From Beroe forskalii (Eukaryota; Ctenophora; Nuda; Beroida; Beroidae): a DNA stretch of 64,000 nucleotides. The number at the start of each line of letters is the position of its first letter. Within the stretch, counting starts at the first letter, position 1. The position numbers and the translations under genes were made by a program. A model generated the notes under the pieces. It saw only the letters and a list, made by a program, of their open reading frames with translations. It made no database searches and was not told where the DNA came from. Positions 34,796-44,970 of this stretch are shown here, piece after piece. The DNA is taken from the NCBI GenBank assembly GCA_011033025.1, contig WFMF01000592.1:1-64000 (forward strand), written 5' to 3'.

Positions 34796-36151
34796 CCCCG
34801 GTTGGAATAACCTGCAATCCTGGCAATCCTAGCTGGGCAACATTATTTGTTAAAGCAACCATGAAATTTCAGAATTTAACGACTTAAAATTAGGTGTGCA
34901 GCTACAATTTTACTGTTACATCAGTCAGTTTTCAAAAATGGAGAGTGAAACGTGCAATCATAGTTTGCTACTCACTGTATCACCATCAGTATGCAATGCA
35001 TAAAATTCCCATTTTATTCTTAGCACTAGTCAGGATTAGAAACACTGAATAACGTACATACTACGTTGGTATCATTCATATTATGATATTACACCTTCTC
35101 GCTTTAATAATTACTGCAGAAGGGATATGCGTATCTACTTCCCTCATAATATCCAGCATATATCCAGAATTCCATGGACCATGCTAGCGCAACCAGAGCA
35201 ACCCAACTTGTTACTTTTTTCGGAGGATTGTAAGCGGAGCTTACAATCCTGGAGGCTCTCTAGCAATCCTGGTTGCGATCCTGGTTGCAGCTGATTAGAT
35301 TATTGTGAGGGTGAGCTGTAGTAAAACACTGCTGCTGAGAGCAGCAACTTGCAAGCTCTCTAAAGCGGTGGTTGCACTTCCAGTCGGCATGATCTGATCG
35401 AGTTTTAACTTTTAAGGAGTGGACTTAATTTTAACAAAAACAAAAATCCAATTAGAAATAAAAACCAGGAGTATATCTAATATTCGTATTCAAGATACAG
35501 CGACACATAGACAATATTAAATCATGATCAATATTCAGCCTGAAATTTGTTTTTTTCGAACTCCTGTGTATGAGTAAAGGTGACGTTTTGACTCGCTTAT
35601 CAAACAAAAAAATCTGTGCTTCCATTTTTTAGGATAGTAATATATCAAACGACAGCCTTTTAGCTGATTATATTTGTTAGTTATTAAGTTATAAGCCTGA
35701 CACACAATTGATCTTTGAAACATGAACATTTACTTTTACAATTCATCAATTGGTCGAGTAAAAGAATAGTGAGCAGTGAGTAAGTGATTCAAATTTTGTC
35801 TGTCAGGTGGAAATAATTATGAATTACATAATGTGTAGCCTACTCGGGGCTTCTGAATCAAAAAAATTAGAGATTTTTGAATGAAACACGCTGTTTAAAT
35901 CTCGGATATTTTCTTGCTCAAATGAAGGAAAACCCTGCAAAATTATACATTTTTAGCAAAAATTTTCCGGGGGGCTTCGCCCCCTAGACCCCTACAAGGG
36001 GCTCTGCCCCTGGACCCCGCTGGGGCTGCGCCCCCAGACCCCTACAGCTCGCTCGGCGCCGCTTCGCGGCACCTCGCTCGCAACCAAAGCTACCGTGCTC
36101 GCTTCGCTCGCACAGGATTGGCAACCAGCCTAACCTTTATTCCAACCGGGG
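34796..36151. mobile_element. 1.36 kb inverted-repeat element
   Basis: The ends are perfect 15-bp inverted repeats, CCCCGGTTGGAATAA at 34796 and its complement ending at 36151. Copies of GCAATCCTGG and TTGCCAATCCTG lie just inside both ends, and a hairpin AGGATTGTAAGC-GGA-GCTTACAATCCT lies at about 35224-35250. Copy B lacks it but also lacks about 350 bases to its left, so the empty site is not clean and I find no target duplication. No transposase is visible. Confidence 0.65.
35968..36120 (+). repeat. GC-rich run of GGGGCTTCGCCCC-type hairpins
   Basis: Consecutive short hairpins: GGGGGCTTCGCCCCC, GGGGCTCTGCCCC, TGGGGCTGCGCCCCCA, GGCGCCGCTTCGCGGCACC and GCTCGCTTCGCTCGC, separated by TAGACCCCTACA-like spacers. 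It stands out sharply from the AT-rich surroundings. It lies inside the right part of the 1.36 kb inverted-repeat element. Confidence 0.85.
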
Positions 36152-36546
36152 AATCCGATCTTAGAATCTACATCATAGCTTACTTCAAACGACAGATTCT
36201 AGCTCGAGTTACTCTCGAATCAGTGTGTCTCAAACCCGATCAGGGGCAATTTTCCTGACCAATCAAATTTGCGATTATAATTATGTTTTTGTAATAATAT
36301 CATTAATTTATCAAAAACTAAGATCTATGTATGTATGCCGGGAAAGTCTCTATCAGTATCTATCTCACATTATTTGGTATCAACGTATCATAATATTCAG
36401 TACATCACAGATGCCGCTACAACTTACAAGACATGTTGATAAATATTACTCTAGATGTTATAAATTCTTGTAAGGTTTGCCTCTCTCTCGGCAATAATCC
36501 AGGAACGTTACATGTTACTGCTTCACTGAATATCAGGTTAAAATTA

Positions 36547-37358
36547 CTAGTCGGTTCCCGTCCTACGGACGGCGAATGATGGCAGCCGCATTAGCTAACG
36601 GCCACATGTCCCGTTAGTTTGGAGGGGAAATTCGAAACTTTAATTTCTGCGAAAAAAAGCTTCCCACGCCCCCAACGGTAACCCAATATTGCCGACAATA
36701 TTCTCAAAACCTTTACTCATCATAAGCAACTTGATGGCGGAAGAATTTTGAAAAAATTCGAATTTTAATTTTTCGCGGAAAAAAAGGGCGTGGCCTCCCA
36801 CGCCCCTCAGGGCGACCCAATCATGCGGACAAAATTCTCAAAAGCTTAACTGATCATAAGCAACTTGATGGCGAAGGAATTTCGAAAAAATTCGAAACTT
36901 TAATTTTTGCGAAATAAAGGGCGTTGCCTCCCACGCCCCTCAGGGTGACCCAATAATTCGGACAAAATTCTCAAAATTTTTATTCATCATAAGCAACACA
37001 ATGGCGAAAGAATTTTTAAAAAATTCGAAATTTTAATTTTTGGGAAAAAAGGGCGTGGCCTCCCACGCCCCTCAGGGTAACCCAATATTGCGGACAAAAT
37101 TCTCAAAATTTTTATTCATCATAAGGAACTCGATGGCGAAGGAATTTTGAAAAAATTCGAAACTTTAATTTTGACGAAAAAAAGGGCGTGGCCCCCCACT
37201 CCCCTCAGGATGGCTGCAAAAAAAATTCTATATTTTTCTGATTCATTATAAAGTTTTTGCAACACGATGAAAAAAGAATTTCGTTGCCTACTTGAAAACG
37301 TACCGCCAGCCATAAATAAATATATATATATTAACAACACGCATTATATATAGTAAGA
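36547..37358 (-). mobile_element. Helitron-like element 2, 812 bp, non-autonomous
   Basis: Same family as element 1: identical 5' end, 3' hairpin, spacer and CTAG, and the same 133-bp internal repeats, with small differences. The empty site is preserved in copy B between 42712 and 42713 (GTTAATAATA|TGTGTATA). Insertion was between A and T with no duplicated bases. Both members lie in copy A, in the same orientation, about 7 kb apart. Confidence 0.9.
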
Positions 37359-38010
37359 TGTGTATAAAAGTTGTAAGTTCCCGTTTTTAATGTCCGCAGT
37401 CGGGTGATATTTTGCATCCAACAGGTCAACTCGGACAAAAATATCGAACTATGATTTAAAAATTTAAAGCTCTGGGACATTTTGCCCTTTTCTCTGTGTC
37501 ACAAGAAGACCCTCAACAATGACAGGTACTTCAGCTCACTAGATCATTGTCATGTCAGATCTGTGCTACAAAAATATTGAAAAGTTTTGCTCCCCTGCTT
37601 CTTCAATTATATCCAATAAGGGCAAATTCATAATGTATTAGACAAATGTATATAGCCCCGCCTACAATATGTGTTCGGGTGGCTAAAATTCGCTCATTTT
37701 GATTGAACAGCTGGGATTACGTCATTTTCATCGCTCAAGGTGGTAAGTTAATGATTTTGAACCTCCTATTTTAGTTTTTGTTGAAGGTGTATAACACGGT
37801 CGCTGCTGAGATCATTCGGGCTCCTGAATTATAAAATCGAATTTTATGCAAAGCTTTTTTGCACTACTGGACCATAAATTCTTGGTGATCGTATGCTGCA
37901 GATTGAATGGTAATTAAAACGTTTAAACGAGCCTGGAGAGGGAAGGTTTATGGAAATGCTTATATCATTGAAATGGTATTTATCCTTCCGATGAATAAAG
38001 GAATAAATTT

Positions 38011-38520
38011 TATTAGCCAATTTTGAGGGTACTTGTAGGCGTGCAATAATAAGTAATATTGCACTCCTCACATTGGCTAATACACTAAGAGCATGGCAAA
38101 TGGTCATGACGCTAATAAAATTATTGCACTCGGCTTCGCCTCGTGCAATAATTTGGTGTTGTCGCACTCGGCCTGCTCCTCGTGCGACAATATACGCTTA
38201 GAGCATGGCTGGGAATGAGCTAATAAAAATTATTGCACGAGGCGAAGACGAGTGCAATAATTTGTATTGTCGCACGAGGAGCAGGCCGAGTGCGACAATA
38301 CTAAATTATTGCACGAGGCGAAGCCGAGTGCAATAATTTTATTAGCGTCATGACCATTTGCCATGCTCTTAGTGTATTAGCCAATGTGAGGAGTGCAATA
38401 TTACTTATTATTGCACGCCTACAAGTACCCTCAAAATTGGCTAATACAAATTATTGCACTCGGCTACGCCTCGTGCAATAATTTTTATTAGCGCATTCCC
38501 AGCCATGCTCTAAGCGTATA
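38011..38520. mobile_element. fold-back element with interleaved inverted arms
   Basis: The order is a (38011-38190), y (38191-38264), a' (38267-38446), y' (38447-38520). Arm a' is the near-perfect complement of a, and y' of y, so the two palindromes interlock. Within the arms, smaller palindromes repeat: ATTATTGCAC...GTGCAATAAT and TTGTCGCAC...GTGCGACAA. Copy B of the duplication lacks the whole block near 43345. It has no coding capacity and no clear target duplication. Confidence 0.85.
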
Positions 38521-41500
38521 TTACCATCTTATACACATTACACATGTTTACATAATACATACTATAGTACGTATTACTCTGTGCCAGTTTTGCTGAACGA
38601 CGTTGGTGGTCTGGGCCATGTTCTCACTGTCATAAGCTCTTAAACTAAATGAACCTTGTGTTTATTAAACGTTGTGTCCTAAATAACAATGAATGAATGT
38701 AGCAAATAAACGTCAATGCTTATATTCAATACCTTCAGTAGTGAGGACCAGGGTGGTAAATTATATTGAGAGCGAACTGGTAAATCCATCGTTTGTTTGT
38801 TCCAGACACCCACGGAAACACAAAATATCCAAAACCATGATAGGACATGGACACATGTATAAATCCTCATGAATTTACCATCCCATACCTGGAGTATTCC
38901 CACGATCGTATAGGAACTCACACATTTACCCTCGTACATATCCCGCCCTCAAACATTTACCCTCAAATATAAGGCCCTCAAACATTTACCTTCAAACACA
39001 TATTACCCTGAGAAGAGGAAATCACGTGCTCTACATTAAAATAATCAAGTTGAGATAACACCACATATATAATACTGCTACATGACCAGCTTGTGTTGTA
39101 ACCTGTGTGTCGGAATTGGTAGTAAGCTGTAAGGGCTGCACTTGCAATCTACACGAGTATGCGTCATCATTTCACCGTTATAAGCAGTGGTTATGTCGTC
39201 ATGTTCTAGTGCTTATTATATTCCTTCACAGTTACCTCTCGCACAAAATAATTATATGAATTTGTGGTTTGCAAATTTAATTTTCTCTCAGTGTTTTTAA
39301 TAATTATATTTTACGTATTTTGCTGACCTCAAAAATACGCCCTCGTGGTTTACATCTAGTCGATTCCGGAATTGTCTATTCTTTCCGGTAACTAATTCCA
39401 GCATCAGTATATTATGTTAGTGCATATTCGCCTTTAATGCTCTCTTATTAATTAATTAGTTTAGTTAATGTAACAAATCTAATAGAAAATGTATACGAGG
39501 AATATTCATTATTTTCTCAATACTAAAATTTCGCCTTCCACAGACCACTTGCACTCACCACAGTCATCAAACCCAAATTAATGTTAATTTTGAGTGCAAA
39601 ATTTGGGTACTTTAGGGCAAGCCTCCACATTTTCATTCTACCAAAATCGTTAACTCTGTCCGACTCAACGATTAATCATTAATGATTTTATAGGCTCTTA
39701 TAGCGTGCAATAACATAAATATGCCTCATCATGTAGTTTCACTTCTTCCATATTGTATTTCATCACTTTACAGACATGTTAGGAGGCAATATAGCATACC
39801 AATCCTAATGTAGACGGGCTAGCCACCCTCCTAAAACTTAAAATCATAACTGCTCTCTTACATTATGTACATATATTATGCAGTATTGTATATGTGGGTA
39901 GCCCCAGTAATCGCATCCTAAATCGACCTTCGATTCTCGAAAGCTGAACTGTGTCAGAACTCATGTCGTAAGATTTCGATAGAGATCAAATCATTCTATA
40001 ATTCTAAAATGCTGTTTCACTCAATGAATTTCCGAACCGCATAGAAATATAATTATCAATACCATGTATAGCCTCGGCCAACAGCGACAAAATATGTTGC
40101 ACACCTGATGGCCTGACGTCACTTCTTTAGATTTGATGTGTTCGTGTTATGATGCAGTTCATGTCTCTGTTTTTCTGTGTCTATTATCCACGGTCGTGCT
40201 TAAATTCAGCGTGCTCCACACGTACATAACCACATTCCATTATTAAAGTGTTGTCGGGGATATACTAAATAATCACCACCAAAAACGTTCTTCAAAAATT
40301 TGCAAAACTCACTTGTTTTCCTGTATACGTACAATTCAACCCTCACTGCGTTCGTGTTTAATCATTCAACAGTTCAACACTCACCACTTTGAGCGTGGCT
40401 TATCGAACAAATCTCTAACTGGCCGTGTGGTTACATTGTCTTTGTGTGGTGCTTGAAGAATTTGTTGTGAAAGTAGAACCATGGTCCATGAACCATCAAA
40501 ACACCAAATGGTTGTATTAACATGCCATGATTTAGCGATGTTTTGGCTTGTTCTAGTGTCACAGTCCATTTGATGTAGAAAACGCCATATTCTAAGCCAT
40601 GATAATTGCACTGTATCAATGTTGTCCCCTGCGCCGGGTCGAGAGGAAGTCATGAACATGAGCACATGAATGTGAAAAGGTTTGCATATTAAGCAGCTCC
40701 AAAATTTATTTAACCAATATTAGTTAAATCCTCAAATATGGGCTGTTTTCCTGCCTCGAAGTTCTAACTTTAAACAACTCTTAGATCTACTGGAACTGGA
40801 AATGAAATGAGATGCTCTACATTATTTTTTCTTATTTCTTACAGCACGTGATCTGTTTTCCATGGGACCAAGGGGGCTTTCCAACGTCATATACTGCATA
40901 TTCAGATTTCACAGAATGACAAGCTTCTCATTTCCTGCAATCATCTGAGGTTTTGGGTCGGTTATCAACTTATGGTGAGAGACACATGAAACTTTTAATC
41001 TCTAAAATGAAATTTGGACCATTGCCAAAGTTTACTTTCCTAGATGCTAAATCTCGCATGTTCCATTAGCACTTTAAGTCTTTATTAATTAACTTCAGTG
41101 TGAATGTAATATTAGGTCCTTTAAGGGGATATAAAGTAACTTTTCTGCCATAATATCCAGGGTCTTTCTTTCCATCAACTTGAGGTGCCACTCATTGAAC
41201 AAAGAAACATATAATGAATGTCGAACAATTACAGAAGTAAAGCGAACATTGCATTGTAGGGCTCATTGCTAAGTGTGTTAAGAGTATTATGATTGTCTGA
41301 CCTATCGTGGATCTATAGCTTCAGGCTTATGGATACAATATCATTGTATCCAATCCCTCACAAAATGATATGGTGTCAATAGGTAGATGTATATTTTGCA
41401 TGCCACACTTGTAAATAGATGGTAGGGTGTAATCAAGAGACCATTCAAACCTCTGATAATGACGCCTCCTTAATCGCCTGTTCTTCTAGTATAGCATGTT

Positions 41501-44008
41501 GATCAGATACCAGAGCTCTTTGTTTTAGAAGATTCTAGGTGCTAGAAGTGGGCGTATAATGAATAATAACGAGATATAAGTGGGCGGTATCTGCTACTCT
41601 TATACTCTTATAGCATGGAGTTGACCATTTTATATCTCACTGAGCACCAGAAAAGCTTTCAGCTTTAGCAAAGCAGAAAAGGGTATCTCTAATATAGCAG
41701 GAGCCGAGGGAAGTCAAAATATTTTTAAATTTTTGAGCCCTAAACCTCACCACTATGCTTCAAAACACTTTACTTGCCAGCTACTTCATCCCTTTTTCTG
41801 AAATTTATGTCAGTTTTCTTCAAATCTATCGCTTACCGCAAGATAATATGTGAATTGCGAGACGTGGATTTCTATTTTAGGAAGAGAACGCTTTCCTCGC
41901 ATCACTTTTCCCTGAACAGCGTTTTCATCAATGTTAATACATCTTGATAATGTTAATGCTCCGAAAAAGTAAAAATAAGGATTTCAATCAAGATTTAAAC
42001 TCAATTAATGGTGATATTCCGCCATTATAATATCATCATTCATATTATATTCAACGTTTCTTGAGTGTATTTGATTTTAAGTATGAAAATTCAGTATTTC
42101 TTATGAACTGATGATAAAAGAGTATGAGAAAAGTTTGTGTAGGGAATAGTGCGGCCTTTCACTATTGCTCCTTACGATGCGATCCCATGATCATGAGGGT
42201 CTGACTGTGTTCTTGTGTTTTACACATTCTCACACACTGTGTGGTAAAGTTGTAAAGTTGTTTTATCGACAGTAGCTGAGAAAAGAAAAATGTTTTGGCT
42301 TAAAAATATGTTTGAAAGGCACACTGTCTTCATAACCTTTCACTGCGGATCTGAGAATCTACAAACTACAGATTCTAGAGAGTAACTCTTGAATCAAAGC
42401 GTCTCAACCTGATCAGGGGCTATTTTTCTGACCAATCACATTTGCGATTATAATTATGTTCTTGTTATAATATCGTAAATTTATACAAAACTAAGATCTA
42501 TGTAAGTATCCCGGGGAAGTCTTAATCAGTATCTATCACACGTAATTTGGTATCTACGTATCATAATATTCAGTACATCGCAGATGCCACTACAAGACAT
42601 GTTGATAAATATTACTCTAGATGTTATAAATTCTTGTAAGGTTTGCCTCTCTCTCGGCAATAATCCAGGAACGTTACATATTACTGCTTCACTGAATATC
42701 AGGTTAATAATATGTGTATAAAAGTTGTAAATTCCCGTTTTTTATGTCCGCAGTCGGGTGATATTTTAAATCCAACAGGTCAACACGGACATTAATATCT
42801 AACTATGATTTTAAAGCTCTGGGACATTTCGTCTTTTCTCTGTGTCCCTCAAGAGTGGCAGGTACTTCAGAAGGTCACTAGATCATTGTTATGTCAGATC
42901 TGTGCTTTGCTACAAAAATACTGAAAAGTTTTGCTCCCCTGCTTCTTCAATTATCTCCAATAAGGGCAAATTCATAATGTATTAGACAAATGTATAAAGC
43001 CCCGCCTACAACATGTGTTCTGACGGCTAAAATGCGCGCATTTTGATTGAACAGATGACGTCATTATCATTGCTCAAGGTGGTAAGTTAATGAATTTGAG
43101 CCTCCTATTTTATTATTTTTTGTTGAAGGTGTATAATACGGTCGCAGCTGAGATCATTCGGGCTCCTGAATTATAAAATCGAATTTTATGCAGAGCGTCT
43201 TTGCACTACCTACTGTCTCATTAATTCTTGGTGATCATTAAATGGTCGCTAAAACGTTTAAACGAGGAGAGGGAAAGATTCAAATAAATACCTATAGCAT
43301 TGAAACGTTATTTTATCCTTCTGATGAATAAAGGAATAAATTCTAAATTATACCTGCTAACCGTCTTATACATGCATACATAGTACATACTAGTACGTAT
43401 TACTCTGTGGCAGTTTTGCTGAACGACGTTGGTGGTCTGGGTCATGTTCTGACTGTCATGAACTCTTAAACTGATTGAACCTTGTGTTTGTTAAACGTTG
43501 TGTCTTAAATAACAATGAATGAATGTAGCAAATAAACGTCAATGCTAATATTCAATACCTTCGGTAGTGAGGGCTAGGGTGGTAAATTATTTAGAGGACA
43601 ACTTGGAAATCTTCTAGACAACGCTTGGAAACACAAAATATCCAAAACCATGATAGGACATGGACACATGTATAAATCCTCATGAATTTACCATCCCATA
43701 CCTGGAGTAGTGCCACGCTCATACAGAAACTGACACATTTACTCTCTTACATATCCTGCCCTCAAACATCTACCCTCAAATCATAAGCCCCGTCCACAGT
43801 TACCTTCACACACACATACCTTAGTGGTAGAAATTAAGATGTGTATTTATTAAGGACGTACTAATTAAGAAGTGTACTTATTAAGGCAGTAAAATTTCTT
43901 AAAAAATCAGGCAATTCTAGGACTAAATTTCACGTCGTTTCACCAATTTTCAACAAAAATACCGATGTGAAAACAAGAAGAGGGCAGATTTTTTCCATTG
44001 AATTCAAT

Positions 44009-44047
44009 ATATTTGGGATCTATGAAAATTTCATAGATCCCAAATAT
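44009..44047. repeat. 19-bp-arm palindrome
   Basis: ATATTTGGGATCTATGAAA is followed almost at once by its exact complement TTTCATAGATCCCAAATAT. It lies inside the TA-flanked element, well away from its ends. Confidence 0.85.
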
Positions 44048-44153
44048 AGACAAAAGTAAAGCTAGGCGTTCTAGAGAAACAGATTAGCAAAGGGGTCAAT
44101 GAGCATTGAGCATCCTAGAGTCAAGTTCACCTTTTCCTTTGCATTGTTTCACT

Positions 44154-44332
44154 GCCTCCGTTTGATGAAAGATTTGCTGATGATTCCGCTGAAATTTTGA
44201 TGGCCTTGTTTCCTGATGAAAACATCGAAGAAGATATTGAAGATGGTTCTATTGGGCTTGAGGTGGAAGATATGGAAGATGTGCAGGAAGACGAAGAAGC
44301 TAAAGAAATGCCTTTAATTTTTATCGAGTGAT
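44154..44332 (+). pseudogene. acidic protein tail inside the TA-flanked element
   Basis: A plus-strand frame, open after a TAG near 44114 and closing with TGA near 44332, reads about 58 residues dominated by Asp and Glu (FPDENIEEDIEDGS, then EVEDMEDVQEDEE). There is no start codon suited to it. It could be the last exon of a lost transposase or an unrelated captured tail. The opposite strand has a Ser-rich shadow frame. Confidence 0.3.
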
Positions 44333-44970
44333 AATTGTTTATCATATAGAATTTGATTTTGTCTGCACTGATGCTTTTGCTGAAAAATTCTGAACCTGTA
44401 TTGAGAGAAAATAGAATGCCTTAATATCGTAGTGAAAGAAAAGATAGGTATAGATGTACAAATCTTTACTTAAACAAAATTTTCTAAAATTTTGGTATTG
44501 TACAAATTACGGTAGGTAGAAAATAGGATTTGTAGAATTTAAGGAGTGTACTATTTAAGGCAGTAAAATTGCCTACTACCTTAAATAGTACACTTCTTAA
44601 TTTCTACCACTAAGGTATTACCCTGAGAAGAGGAAATCACGTGCTCTACATTAAAATAATCAAGTTGAGATAACACCACATATATAATACTGCTACATGA
44701 CCAGCTTGTGTTGTAACCTGTGTGTCGGAATTGGAAGTAAGCTGTAAGGACTGAACTTGTAAACTACACGAGTATGCGTCATCATTTCACCGTAATAAGC
44801 AGTGGTTATGTCGTCATGTTCTAGTGCTTATTATATTCCTTCACAGTTACCTCTCGCACAAAATAATTATATGAATTTGTGGTTTGCAAATTTAATTTTC
44901 TCTCTCAGTGTTTTTAATAATTATATTTTACGTATTTTGCTGACCTCAAAAATACGCCCTCGTGGTTTAC

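Larger units (their letters stand above)
28966..39353 (+). repeat. tandem segmental duplication, copy A
   Basis: Copy A begins TCTAGTCGATTCCGG and ends CGCCCTCGTGGTTTAC. It aligns colinearly with copy B at high identity over its whole length once insertions are removed. Anchors: 29339 with 39741, 30781 with 40431, 31200 with 40850, 33989 with 41834, 36190 with 42376, 38580 with 43398, 39003 with 44618. It is longer than B because it holds two Helitron-like elements, an hAT-like element, an inverted-repeat element and a fold-back element that B lacks. No gene is recognisable in the shared sequence; a 62-codon minus frame (30781-30969) is kept in B with two changes. Confidence 0.93.
43819..44615. 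mobile_element. TA-flanked inverted-repeat element, 797 bp
   Basis: The ends are inverted repeats of about 37 bp beginning CCTTAGTGGTAGAAATTAAG, with a few mismatches further in. It is flanked by TA on both sides (43817-43818 and 44616-44617). Copy A has a single TA at 39001-39002 in the same sequence, so the boundaries are exact. A TA duplication fits Tc1/mariner-type elements, though the ends do not by themselves prove the family. Inside is an acidic reading frame and a palindrome. Confidence 0.85.
39355..44970 (+). repeat. tandem segmental duplication, copy B
   Basis: Copy B starts within a base or two of the end of copy A, in direct orientation, and ends at the same GTGGTTTAC. It keeps the empty target sites of the elements found in A. 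Unlike A it carries one inverted-repeat element (43819-44615) and about 50 extra bases near 40021-40075, and it lacks about 350 bases to the left of A's element at 34796. Removing the insertions leaves an ancestral unit of about 4.8 kb. Confidence 0.93.
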
